DNA from: a virus
Reading direction: 5' to 3' (one strand)
DNA: 37,899 nt
Virus record (IMG/VR): IMGVR_UViG_3300047557_002630
Location: 1-37,899 of that record
Positions within the stretch are counted from its first letter, which is position 1, and each line of letters begins with the position of its first letter. This document shows positions 7,548 through 13,867 of this stretch, piece by piece. A program made the position numbers and the translations under genes. The notes under the pieces were generated by a model that saw only the letters and a list, made by a program, of their open reading frames with translations, had not been told where the DNA came from and searched no databases.

Positions 7548-7908
7548 AGTCCCCTATACCGTTGCCAGTTCGTGTTAGATTTGTAGCCATCCAGATCAGA
7601 TGCGCCTCCACCTCTTGGAGCCGTGCCCGTAGATGGAAGGATATCGGCAACCCTTCGTGCTTAATTATGTCCCGCTGTAGGTAGTGCTCTTTCTCGCGCA
7701 AGTACGCGAAGAACGCCCTGAGGGGAAACGACTTGAACCGTGTATAGAGGACGACGCTGTCAGGGTAGTACGCAGGTCCGTCGGGAATCTGCCTGACCCC
7801 TTCCCCTACCGAGTCCTCGTCGTCCGGCTTAGCCGGGTAATAGCGGCGACGGCGCTTATTTTTGGTGCGCGTCTGTTCGAACATTTCCCTTTGCTTATAC
7901 CGGCTCAA
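7525..7908 (-). CDS. Hypothetical early protein, TTG start
   Basis: A 127-residue basic protein, not recognised. It has an N-terminal KNKRRRRYY cluster, a central VVLYTRFKSFPLRAFFAYLREKEHYLQRDI segment predicted helical, and an acidic end. The TTG at 7908 is preferred because GGGGGAG lies 7 nt upstream; the internal ATG at 7884 has AGGG only 2 nt away. It lies between the recombination-type gene upstream and the replication initiator, which it overlaps by 23 nt, so a replication or recombination accessory role is plausible. No catalytic motif was seen. Confidence 0.65.
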   Translation of the reverse strand: MSRYKQREMFEQTRTKNKRRRRYYPAKPDDEDSVGEGVRQIPDGPAYYPDSVVLYTRFKSFPLRAFFAYLREKEHYLQRDIIKHEGLPISFHLRARLQEVEAHLIWMATNLTRTGNGIGDYEDENWS

Positions 7909-7921
7909 GTCGCGTCTCCCC

Positions 7922-8782
7922 CTACACCTTGTTTTCCTCCTCCGCCTTCTTCAGCCGGTTCTTAACGCGCGCGAGCGGCGTTTCAGTGACCTTGCCGCTG
8001 TCGGCTGAGAGCTCGAAATGATCCTCGCGCTTAGTCATCCCGTCCGAGAGGCTCTTACCGATAGCCTTCAGGTCCGAGACTTCGTCCGCGTTCGCGTCTG
8101 CCAGAGCGTGACCGAGATAGCCCTCGATCATCGCCACAGATACCCCGAGAGCGTCGAAACGTGCGGCGAGGTTTCTAACTACCTCCTCGCGCGACGCCTT
8201 GAGCTCGCCTGACGCAACCCCGCGCAGCGTTTTGTCTGCCGTGCTAAGAGCCCCGTCGACCAGGTCCGGCGGAAGCAAAGAGAGGATTGCGTTTCTCACA
8301 AGGATCGCCCCGCGCCTGCCGATAAGCTCCCTGAGGTCTCGTTCGTCAGGTTGTACCCAGTGAGTCTCCCCGTCACGCCCCTTCCGCTGCACTAACCGCT
8401 TAAACTGGTCTTCGTATTCAGTCGACGAGTTAGTCTCGAGGTCGATTGCGAAGCCGCGGATATGTACGTGCTCGTCCGTCAAGCCGACGATACGAATCCC
8501 GTAACGCATGTTGCCCCACAGTCTAGCGAGTTCGCGCGCGCAATCGACTGACGGTCCGGTTATCGTCTTTCCGCCTCTAGGAAACGAGTAACGCGCGCAC
8601 TCGGCCAGAGCCGGTCTAGCGAAACTCTTTGTCACCTGGAGAGACGCAGCGACCTCGTTTCTAGGGAAGTGCTTCGCGCTAACGATTGCACTCTGAATCT
8701 CGGTCTGCTCGCGAGCCACTAACGACGCGTCGCGCTGCCGCTCCGCCGACTCGTGTTGAGGAAGGTATAGATGACTACCCAT
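7922..8782 (-). CDS. Probable recombination protein (annealing-protein-like)
   Basis: A 286-residue protein of a widespread phage family I recognise by pattern, not by a firm name: SFARPALAECARYSFPRGGKTITGPSVDCARELARLWGN split over residues 53-92, then YGIRIVGL, AIDLETNSSTEYEDQFKR and RELIGRRGAILVRNAILSLLPPDLVDGAL. Members are usually near exonuclease or single-strand-binding genes. Here a YqaJ-type exonuclease lies four genes upstream. Exonuclease plus annealing protein is the classic phage recombination pair (lambda Exo/Beta), so the inferred job is single-strand annealing. GGAGG is 6 nt before the ATG, and the start overlaps the preceding stop. The C-terminus is Lys/Glu-rich. Confidence 0.55.
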   Translation of the reverse strand: MGSHLYLPQHESAERQRDASLVAREQTEIQSAIVSAKHFPRNEVAASLQVTKSFARPALAECARYSFPRGGKTITGPSVDCARELARLWGNMRYGIRIVGLTDEHVHIRGFAIDLETNSSTEYEDQFKRLVQRKGRDGETHWVQPDERDLRELIGRRGAILVRNAILSLLPPDLVDGALSTADKTLRGVASGELKASREEVVRNLAARFDALGVSVAMIEGYLGHALADANADEVSDLKAIGKSLSDGMTKREDHFELSADSGKVTETPLARVKNRLKKAEEENKV

Positions 8783-8972
8783 GCTGCGCCTCCTTCATAT
8801 TTAACCGACCGAACACTTCTACAGCGTCGAACAGTTGAGCCACCTGCGCGAGCAGGTAGTTCTGAACTACGTCTGGCAGATCGGCTTGTTCGACAGCCTC
8901 GAACAATACACCTACAGCCTGGTTCACCTCACAGAACGGACAATCCCGCCCCACTTCCTTCTTTTTGTGCAT
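8775..8972 (-). CDS. Small protein with CPFC motif
   Basis: A 65-residue protein. It begins MHKKKEVGRDCPFCEVNQAVG and continues as a helical Leu/Val/Ala-rich segment (LPDVVQNYLLAQVAQLF). A single CxxC pair could bind half of a zinc site, and dimerisation would complete it; this is speculation. CAACGGAGG lies 5 nt upstream of the ATG, one of the strongest ribosome sites here, and its stop overlaps the start of the recombination-type gene. Function unknown. Confidence 0.65.
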   Translation of the reverse strand: MHKKKEVGRDCPFCEVNQAVGVLFEAVEQADLPDVVQNYLLAQVAQLFDAVEVFGRLNMKEAQHG

Positions 8973-8994
8973 ATTCCCTCCGTTGGTTTTGCAC

Positions 8995-9285
8995 TCAGTT
9001 AAAACGTGATACTAGATACCCAGCCGCCTCGAAGAACTCTCGCTCCGTTCGCGCTGTCCTCCAGCCCTGATAAGCCAGTGCGTGATACGGAAACGCTAGA
9101 GCGAGCCGCAGCATATTACCGTCGTCCGCGCGGCTCATAAGTTCAAAGAGCTCCGTATAAAAGTGACGCACCCCCCGATGCTGCCAGTCGTACACGTGTA
9201 GAACTGCTGTCTGATAGGTAGCGTCCTCTAGCTCTAGTGCGTCGGCTTTCCTAACCTCTCCCAACCTTCGTCTTCGTATGCTCAT
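8995..9285 (-). CDS. Hypothetical early protein
   Basis: A 96-residue protein, not recognised. The chosen ATG (SIRRRRLGEVRKADALELEDA...) overlaps the stop of the integrase-arm-like gene as ATGA, so a longer reading from 9360 is unlikely. The remainder (YQTAVLHVYDWQHRGVRHFY, then LRLALAFPYHALAYQGW) looks like a compact helical protein with conserved-looking aromatic residues. It lies in a run of small coupled genes between two recombination genes. No catalytic or metal-binding motif is visible. Confidence 0.65.
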   Translation of the reverse strand: MSIRRRRLGEVRKADALELEDATYQTAVLHVYDWQHRGVRHFYTELFELMSRADDGNMLRLALAFPYHALAYQGWRTARTEREFFEAAGYLVSRFN

Positions 9286-9479
9286 TTGCCCCCCGTAATC
9301 GACAGCTCGTCTCCGAAGTATCTCCGGCGCTGTATTGCGATCTCCGTCTCCTGAACCCATCTAACCGCGTCCGCCTTTCGGTAGAACGTAGCCGTCAGAT
9401 GGGGCTCGCCCTGCCTGCGAACCCGAGCCGTATACGAAGCTCGCCCGTTCTTAGTTTTGCGCGTCATAATGCTTCCCAT
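9282..9479 (-). CDS. Stand-alone integrase arm-type DNA-binding domain
   Basis: A 65-residue protein that matches only the N-terminal arm-binding, AP2-like domain of tyrosine integrases: ASYTARVRRQGEPHLTATF followed by RKADAVRWVQETEIAIQRRRYFGDE. In integrases this three-strand fold binds arm sites of attP. No core-binding or catalytic domain follows; the gene stops and the next starts by ATGA. The full integrase at 14239-15387 has a different N-terminus. It may act as a small DNA-binding regulator or excision factor, or be a relic of another integrase. GGGAG lies 5 nt before the ATG. Family by pattern; role inferred. Confidence 0.6.
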   Translation of the reverse strand: MGSIMTRKTKNGRASYTARVRRQGEPHLTATFYRKADAVRWVQETEIAIQRRRYFGDELSITGGK

Positions 9480-9488
9480 TCGTTCTCC

Positions 9489-9923
9489 CTACGCGACAGA
9501 TTCGCCCCTTGCCGCCTCTGCTGTTTTTAATTTTCTTTTGCGGTACCGCTGCGTGGCACTTCCGCACTGCTGAAGCCATCCTAGGTACGCGACGCTATCG
9601 ATCAGTATGCGTCTGCCTCGTTTGACAACTACCCGCTCCCGAAATGCCTCGTTGCTGTGAAGCATCCAACGAAGTGCGCCTTGAGACGGGTCGTTGAAAT
9701 ACTCGCCCCATCTCGTCAGCGGAATAAGAGCCGGAACCTTTCTTTCTTCTACTGTGAAATAGTCTTTTTGCTCTGGCGCTGGTTGCGGCACCGGCCTCTC
9801 AAACTGGGCTCTGCTACTCAGTTCCTCGACCGCTTTCTCTAGCGCCTCGGTAATCATGTTCGTGATATCCGCAAGCATCTTCTCGCGCACCTGACTCCAG
9901 TTTCCGTCGTATTTTGTCCTCAT
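9489..9923 (-). CDS. Putative DNA-binding (excisionase-like) protein
   Basis: A 144-residue protein. The N-terminal half is helical and charged (REKMLADITNMITEALEKAVEEL). After a Pro/Gln linker, residues about 64-118 read PALIPLTRWGEYFNDPSQGA, then VVVKRGRRILIDSVAYLGWL. That resembles the winged-helix excisionase/MerR-type arrangement in which a helix selects DNA and a short strand with GRR follows. The C-terminal 25 residues are basic. The start overlaps the exonuclease stop by 4 nt (ATGA). It could be the phage Xis or a recombination accessory factor. Moderate confidence in the fold, low in the role. Confidence 0.55.
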   Translation of the reverse strand: MRTKYDGNWSQVREKMLADITNMITEALEKAVEELSSRAQFERPVPQPAPEQKDYFTVEERKVPALIPLTRWGEYFNDPSQGALRWMLHSNEAFRERVVVKRGRRILIDSVAYLGWLQQCGSATQRYRKRKLKTAEAARGESVA

Positions 9924-10858
9924 CCCCTGCCTCCGTTCAGTATGTAAAGTCGCTCGTATTCATACGCAGCCGCTATCCGCTCAGGCACGCTGATACGCTT
10001 GACTCTGTACCGGCGCCCGTCTGCGAACGCTCCGTCGCCACTGTCCCCGAGAGCTACTCTGAGCGCGTTCTCCCGGCACTTAATCTGACCGTCGAGCTGC
10101 CTACTCTCGTCGTCGAGAGTCGCTTTCCGCTCCCGGAGTTCGACGAGCTCGTCGAACAAGCCGCCCAGCTTTTCGGTCTGCTCCGCAGTGAATAACTTCG
10201 TGCTCGCATTCCTCTTAACGAGTTCGAGTATCAGCTTGCCGTCCTTCTCGTTCGGCATCGGCGGATCGTCCCTTCGGACGCAGTCAAGGAAGTCGTGTCC
10301 GGCTTCTAAGAGAGCGTTAAAGAGCTCGTAATCAAGCTCGAAGCTACGCGTAACGAAGTTAGTCGGATCGGCGCCTAAGAGCGCTGCGATATGCCCACTC
10401 TTCACCCCGCAGACGCCCATCTGCCACACTAATTGAACGAGGTAGTGGTCCGGTGTTTCCTCGTCAGCCCATTTAGGTAGTTGTCGAATCGTGCCGGTTT
10501 TCGCCTCTAAAAGCTCCTCTCCGCCGACCACGAAATCCGGCGTAGCTACCGCCCAGTCGAGGTCTTTGTGAGAGTACAGCGTGTCGCTCGCCCTAACGTC
10601 TCGGCCAGTGCGCCGAGCGTAGAGCGAGCCGACATACGGCTCCAACAGAGTGCCGAGTTCGGTGTACTCGTTCCCGCTGAAGTCGTCCCTGACTTTCCCG
10701 GTCCACTCCGCCCATAGCTGATACGCTGATTTGTGCGGATTCACACCGACTATGCTCGTAATCGTTGTGCTGCTTACCTTCCCAGCTCTTAGCGCGAGCC
10801 ACTGCTCCTTATTTGTGCCGATTCCTTCGAGCAGCACCCTCCCTGTTCCTACACTCAT
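9920..10858 (-). CDS. YqaJ/lambda-type exonuclease (viral recombinase)
   Basis: A 312-residue protein with the YqaJ-domain order: RAGKVSSTTITSIVGVNPHK (24-43), LGTLLEPYVGSLYARRTG (68-85) with an active-site Glu, ATPDFV (105-110) with the metal-binding Asp, LEAKTG (117-122) with the ExK pair, and YLVQLVWQM (139-147). Such enzymes digest one strand of duplex DNA to expose single strands for annealing. The ATG at 10858 overlaps the preceding stop as ATGA; an open frame continues upstream to 11047 but reads as basic low-quality sequence inside another gene. The C-terminal third is coiled (ELRERKATLDDESRQLDGQI). Confidence 0.88.
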   Translation of the reverse strand: MSVGTGRVLLEGIGTNKEQWLALRAGKVSSTTITSIVGVNPHKSAYQLWAEWTGKVRDDFSGNEYTELGTLLEPYVGSLYARRTGRDVRASDTLYSHKDLDWAVATPDFVVGGEELLEAKTGTIRQLPKWADEETPDHYLVQLVWQMGVCGVKSGHIAALLGADPTNFVTRSFELDYELFNALLEAGHDFLDCVRRDDPPMPNEKDGKLILELVKRNASTKLFTAEQTEKLGGLFDELVELRERKATLDDESRQLDGQIKCRENALRVALGDSGDGAFADGRRYRVKRISVPERIAAAYEYERLYILNGGRG

Positions 10859-11481
10859 TTCTCGATCGCCTCCTCTACGTCCTTGTAAACCTGTAACCGC
10901 TCGCGCCACTCGTCGCTGAGATAGTCCCAAACATCGACCCAATCGCAGCGCCACGCTTCTTCGCAGAAGACGCATCCGATAACCGGCTTTACGACGTACC
11001 TCGTCCCGAAGCCCGCATGACCGTTCGGGTACGCTACAGCGATGCACTTCAAAGACATCAGCGCCATAAAGTAGCCCGCCCTGCCGTTCCAGTGAGCGCG
11101 GATTTCTTTGCCGCCGTCAGGCAGTCTTGTCCCGTGGTAGCAAGGCACGTTTAACAAGTAGCCGCAGTCGTGCCTTAACTGAATCAATCCGTTAGAAAGA
11201 TTCTTCCCATCGCCCAGCGCGGTCGATTCGAAACTCGCTCGCGTCTCGCGGTGGAGCAGAGGCAATTTCCGGTTGTACGGTGTGTACTCTCCCGGTCGGA
11301 AATGATCTTCGTCGGGAAACGGAAGCCTGAACCGTAGCCCTGCAGGATTCTCGTTGACGTCGACGTTCCCAGGATGCGCCGCTACTTTCTCGCGGTCCTC
11401 GTAACGTAGGTAATACATGCTTTCGCATGTGCCGATCTTTACGTACTCTTTGTCTGATTTTCGAATTGCATATTCGCCCAT
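10855..11481 (-). CDS. Hypothetical early protein, Cys-containing
   Basis: A 208-residue protein, not recognised. It contains VKIGTCESMYYLRYEDR near the N-terminus, FRLPFPDEDHFRPGEY, a middle LRHDCGYLLNVPCYHG segment and a late VIGCVFCEEAWRC cluster (CxxC plus nearby Cys) that could bind zinc. Proteins with this opening pattern occur in early regions of several phages. The stop overlaps the exonuclease start (ATGA), which suggests coexpression with recombination genes. There is no signal peptide or membrane segment. Function unknown. Confidence 0.7.
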   Translation of the reverse strand: MGEYAIRKSDKEYVKIGTCESMYYLRYEDREKVAAHPGNVDVNENPAGLRFRLPFPDEDHFRPGEYTPYNRKLPLLHRETRASFESTALGDGKNLSNGLIQLRHDCGYLLNVPCYHGTRLPDGGKEIRAHWNGRAGYFMALMSLKCIAVAYPNGHAGFGTRYVVKPVIGCVFCEEAWRCDWVDVWDYLSDEWRERLQVYKDVEEAIEK

Positions 11482-11490
11482 AACGTCTCC

Positions 11491-11901
11491 TTAGTTGTTA
11501 TCCAGTTCTTTCAGCGACTGGCGCCACGCTGAACAGAGGAACTTGACGTCTTCAATGTCTATCTCCACACCGAAGCAGTCGTTCAGCTCTGACCACGCGC
11601 CGTCAGGGTCGTCGGCGAGCGCAGAGATAACGGCGCCAACCTTACCGCGCTCTTCGCGCGAGAATTCCATCAGACCGTCAATCCATGCCGCCCACGCTGG
11701 GCATCGCCTTCGCTTGTCCTCCTCAGCCGCGTGATGCTTGGCGAGAAATTCGAAAGGTACGACGCCGTCTTTCAGTTGCCCGTATCTCCGCCATCCGTCG
11801 CCCTGGTTCCACAGAATCCATCTGTTCTCAAATAGTCGAAACTCAGCGACCCCGTGCAGGTATCGCCCGATCTCTTGTCCTTGCTTCTTGATATCAGCCA
11901 T
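11491..11901 (-). CDS. Hypothetical early protein
   Basis: A 136-residue acidic-basic mixed protein, not recognised. The middle has Trp-rich sequence (ENRWILWNQGDGWRRYGQLKDG) and a CPAWAAWIDGLMEF helix; the C-terminal half is acidic (SALADDPDGAWSELNDCFGVEIDIEDV). It starts 8 nt inside the end of the 72-aa gene and ends 9 nt before the 208-aa gene, so it belongs to the coupled early run. No catalytic motif was identified. Confidence 0.65.
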   Translation of the reverse strand: MADIKKQGQEIGRYLHGVAEFRLFENRWILWNQGDGWRRYGQLKDGVVPFEFLAKHHAAEEDKRRRCPAWAAWIDGLMEFSREERGKVGAVISALADDPDGAWSELNDCFGVEIDIEDVKFLCSAWRQSLKELDNN

Positions 11902-12112
11902 TTTGCCCTCCGCGGTTGAAGGCGCGCCCGATCACATACTCCACCGAATACGCAAGGTATAAGGGGTCGTTGTCTTGTCCGAGTGCTTCGTTGATGCGGT
12001 GCATTTGCGGCTTGATTATCTCGTCACATATGCGCTTCGCGGTCTGAACTTCCCGCGCTCGACGAATCTCGTCCGGCGTTAGGAAGTCTTGCAACCTCAC
12101 TTGTCTTGTCAT
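11894..12112 (-). CDS. Small hypothetical early protein
   Basis: A 72-residue predicted helical protein, not recognised (RLQDFLTPDEIRRAREVQTAKRICDEIIK, then PLYLAYSVEYVIGRAF). AACGGAGG is 5 nt before the ATG, and that ribosome site lies inside the end of the 44-aa ORF upstream, whose stop overlaps this start as ATGA. The charged amphipathic helices suggest a small adaptor or inhibitor. No specific function is supported. Confidence 0.65.
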   Translation of the reverse strand: MTRQVRLQDFLTPDEIRRAREVQTAKRICDEIIKPQMHRINEALGQDNDPLYLAYSVEYVIGRAFNRGGQNG

Positions 12113-12243
12113 TGTTTCCTCCGTTGTGTGGGCTGTGTAGTCAGTGCGATTCGCCCGTTGTCCGCACCGCCTAGCAGCGAGTCAGCTCCTCCGTGTCCGG
12201 AATCGCCGTCGCGTTTCTCATCTGCAGGTCTGTTTTGCTTCAT
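12109..12243 (-). CDS. 44-aa hypothetical ORF
   Basis: A short gene not visible among longer ORFs: MKQNRPADEKRDGDSGHGGA, then DSLLGGADNGRIALTTQ. It is hydrophilic and probably disordered. Support comes from its setting: AGGGG lies 5 nt before the ATG, it starts 8 nt after the preceding stop, and its stop overlaps the next start as ATGA, with that gene's ribosome site inside it. It may simply be a coupling leader peptide. No function is assigned. Confidence 0.5.
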   Translation of the reverse strand: MKQNRPADEKRDGDSGHGGADSLLGGADNGRIALTTQPTQRRKQ

Positions 12244-12251
12244 CCCGTCCC

Positions 12252-12728
12252 CTACAAAACGCACTCGATGTGGGTGTCGTGGATGATAAAGATTGCGCCT
12301 GGGTCAGTTGGGTCTTTCATCACGTAGCACCAGCCGGTCCCGCCTGTCCGACTGGGTTCTCGCCCAACAATTTCCCGCTCGGCGCCATTGTCCAGTTGCA
12401 CCCAAGTGCCAATTTCTAAGCCAGCGCAGCGAGAACACCACTCCTCCGTGGTTCGCATCAAACGCCGTGCATCGCGTTGGCTGCTGGTCGCAATCGTTTC
12501 GTTGTGTGCTTCACAGCTCACGGTGTACCGCGTGTGTCGGTCGGCCTCTAGGTCAAGGTCTGCCGTCCGGTAAACCGTAACCCACTCCCAGGTGTCAGCA
12601 CTGTTGTGCTTTCGAACTGCCGCCACCGCTCCGTCAGGTCGTGGCGTTGGAATCCAACCCCAGTTGGGAGCGCAAAGAAGGCAGTTATCAATGAACGAGT
12701 TCTTGTGTGCTTCGCCTTGGCATCGCAT
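12252..12728 (-). CDS. Cys-rich hypothetical early protein
   Basis: A 158-residue protein with two clusters of cysteines: MRCQGEAHKN...CLLC at the N-terminus and SCEAHNETIATSSQRDARRL...WCSRC in the middle (about 87-115). The second looks like the short zinc-knuckle module (C-x-x-H ... C-x-x-C) found in many small phage and bacterial proteins. The C-terminal part (IGTWVQLDNGAEREIVGREPS) resembles a small beta-barrel. It lies between two other small early genes. Its role may be nucleic-acid or protein binding, inferred only from the apparent zinc ligands. Confidence 0.65.
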   Translation of the reverse strand: MRCQGEAHKNSFIDNCLLCAPNWGWIPTPRPDGAVAAVRKHNSADTWEWVTVYRTADLDLEADRHTRYTVSCEAHNETIATSSQRDARRLMRTTEEWCSRCAGLEIGTWVQLDNGAEREIVGREPSRTGGTGWCYVMKDPTDPGAIFIIHDTHIECVL

Positions 12729-12736
12729 AGGTTTTC

Positions 12737-13123
12737 CTACTCCTCGCGTGAATTAGGCTCGTCCGACGAGCGACTGCCCGACCAGTCTGTATAGCCTCCC
12801 TCTCCCGGTCGGTCCGCGTATACGTGCGCCTCTCGCTTCTTCGGCGTCCTCGACCTCTCGGACTCCTCGTCGTACTCTTCACTCAGCCGTTGTTCCGTTA
12901 CGCGCCGCACTCTAGTGGCTTCTTGATTAAGACTGCTGAACTCGCACAGCATCTTATCTATGAGATTTCTAATCTCTTCGTTGAGGCACAGCTCGTCTGA
13001 GGTCGACTGAGTCTCGTCTACCTCTCGCCGCAACTGCCCCAGCTTGTCGTCCAGATAATCATAGACCTTCGTCAGAGTGCTTACTAAACGCCAGTTGTCG
13101 TAGTTTCTACTGTTCTTTGTCAT
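12737..13123 (-). CDS. Hypothetical charged early protein
   Basis: A 128-residue protein, not recognised. The N-terminal 75 residues are predicted coiled coil (NWRLVSTLTKVYDYLDDKLG, EEIRNLIDKMLCEFSSLNQEA), and the last 50 are Arg/Glu/Ser-rich and disordered. The ATG at 13123 is preferred because GGAG lies 6 nt upstream; an ATG 12 nt earlier has no ribosome site. It ends 8 nt before the Cys-rich gene. It could be a dimeric scaffold or anti-host factor, but no evidence distinguishes these. Confidence 0.6.
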   Translation of the reverse strand: MTKNSRNYDNWRLVSTLTKVYDYLDDKLGQLRREVDETQSTSDELCLNEEIRNLIDKMLCEFSSLNQEATRVRRVTEQRLSEEYDEESERSRTPKKREAHVYADRPGEGGYTDWSGSRSSDEPNSREE

Positions 13124-13146
13124 AGGTTTCTCCATTAGTTACACAG

Positions 13147-13470
13147 TTAATCACGCCCCACTTGTCGGAACTCGAAGAACGACCGGTGCTGTGGGTATTT
13201 GAGTGCGAACACGCGCGCGAGATACGGCGCGTCGGTGTTGTTGCACTTGAAGTCGAGGCTCTGCTCTATCTGACGCTCCCAGCGGACCCGCCCGAGAATG
13301 TCGATCGCCCCTGCGCGCTTGCGCTCGGAGATGAGCCGGAGCGTCAGCCGCTCGAACTCCTTCCACACTTCGGGGCAGAGCCGGAACCGACGCGCGAATG
13401 CCGCTACGTCTGTATGGCTGTAGCCGCACTCGCAGAGATGCGCCTGAACTTGGTCGAGCGAGAGACCCAC
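13147..13470 (-). CDS. Hypothetical early protein, GTG start
   Basis: A 107-residue protein that I recognise as a general phage/plasmid-type hypothetical but cannot name. It begins GLSLDQVQAHLCECGYSHTD, then FRLCPEVWKEFERLTLRLISERKRAGAIDIL, and ends DAPYLARVFALKYPQHRSFFEFRQ. The central helix could be an HTH but no clear turn is seen. GTG at 13470 is preferred to GTG at 13485 because GGAG lies 9 nt before it. It directly follows the small membrane ORF, whose stop lies inside the ribosome-site spacer, so the two are likely coupled. Confidence 0.62.
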   Translation of the reverse strand: MGLSLDQVQAHLCECGYSHTDVAAFARRFRLCPEVWKEFERLTLRLISERKRAGAIDILGRVRWERQIEQSLDFKCNNTDAPYLARVFALKYPQHRSFFEFRQVGRD

Positions 13471-13472
13471 GG

Positions 13473-13610
13473 CTAGAATCTCCACTCAAGATACGCAAGC
13501 ACTACGGCCAGCGCCGAACACGCTCCGGCAAGGAACCAGAGGAGGTCGTTCTCTCGGTTGGGTATGTGGGTCGAGGCACCGTTCGGTGTATAGTTGTTGG
13601 TGTCAGTCAC
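13473..13610 (-). CDS. 45-aa single-pass membrane protein
   Basis: A short ORF with a GTG start. The first 22 residues are polar (TDTNNYTPNGASTHIPNREN), followed by DLLWFLAGACSALAVVLAYL, a clear transmembrane helix, and EWRF at the end. AACGGAG lies 7 nt upstream of the GTG, and the stop falls in the spacer between the next gene's ribosome site and its GTG. It is the first gene of the early run after the noncoding region, so it may be made first upon infection. Small membrane proteins at such positions often affect superinfection or host envelope functions; that is inference. Confidence 0.6.
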   Translation of the reverse strand: MTDTNNYTPNGASTHIPNRENDLLWFLAGACSALAVVLAYLEWRF

Positions 13611-13687
13611 GTTCTCACTCCGTTGGGTGGCTGACGCGCCGTTTCGGAGTTCGCGCTCCGGAGCGGCTTTTTTACGCGTCAGTCACG
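13602..13687. repeat. Direct repeat GTCAGTCACG flanking the early leader
   Basis: GTCAGTCACG occurs at 13602-13611, overlapping the GTG start of the 45-aa gene, and again at 13678-13687. The second copy lies within an ACGCGT-CAGTC-ACGCGT arrangement (13674-13690) whose 6-bp ends are both direct and inverted repeats. Such paired sites just upstream of early genes are compatible with a repressor operator or recombinase core sites. No protein is linked to them by sequence. Confidence 0.4.
13631..13682 (+). terminator. Terminator-like hairpin facing the plus strand
   Basis: CGGAG (13645-13649) pairs with CTCCG (13656-13660), extended by CCG/CGG, and is followed by six T at 13668-13673 on the plus strand. 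An outer arm pair CTGACGCG/CGCGTCAG (13631-13638 and 13675-13682) encloses it. All recognised genes run the other way, so this would stop plus-strand transcripts, for example an antisense RNA from the early region. On the minus strand the tract is an A-run and would not terminate. Confidence 0.4.
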
Positions 13688-13811
13688 CGTTGGTAGTTAG
13701 AACGTAGCGACGGAACGCCGCAAAAAGTTGGAGATCCTTACTTATCGGGCGATTTTCGATTGCCCTTAAAGACCTACCAGTTGGTCGTCCTAACTCAGTT
13801 CATTATTAGAC
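13688..13811. other. Noncoding early control region
   Basis: Between the GTCAGTCACG repeat and the AACCCC iterons I see no ORF of merit and no convincing sigma70 promoter. With its neighbours it forms the largest internal noncoding stretch (13611-13867), placed between the immunity-like gene and the early gene run. It most likely carries the early promoter and its operators, by analogy with other temperate phages. Confidence 0.35.
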
Positions 13812-13851
13812 AACCCCTTGTTTTCCGAAACCCCTTTTTTTTGCCAACCCC
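13812..13851. repeat. Three AACCCC iterons, 17-bp period
   Basis: AACCCC occurs at 13812, 13829 and 13846, exactly 17 bp apart, with T-rich spacers. On the minus strand it reads GGGGTT. Regular short repeats of this kind are binding arrays for replication initiators, repressors or integrase arms. The integrase gene ends about 390 bp away, with only a small membrane gene between, so integrase arm sites of attP are one candidate; early operators are another. Confidence 0.5.
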
Positions 13852-13867
13852 GTGACACCAAAAAGTC

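Noticed and set aside
9286-9360. Extended start of the 96-aa early protein
   Set aside because: The extra residues lie in another gene's coding region; the ATGA start at 9285 is better supported.
10859-11047. N-terminal extension of the exonuclease to 11047
   Set aside because: The extension is Arg/Cys-rich sequence inside the preceding gene; the ATGA overlap at 10858 and the domain start support the shorter form.
13151-13498. Alternative 115-codon frame over the 107-aa gene
   Set aside because: Arg/Ala/Ser-rich shadow frame typical of GC-rich antisense or shifted reading; the neighbouring frame has better composition and coupling.
13398-13634. Plus-strand ORF before the plus-strand hairpin
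   Set aside because: It is antisense to two supported minus genes and its protein has no recognisable pattern. A noncoding antisense RNA remains possible, a protein less so.
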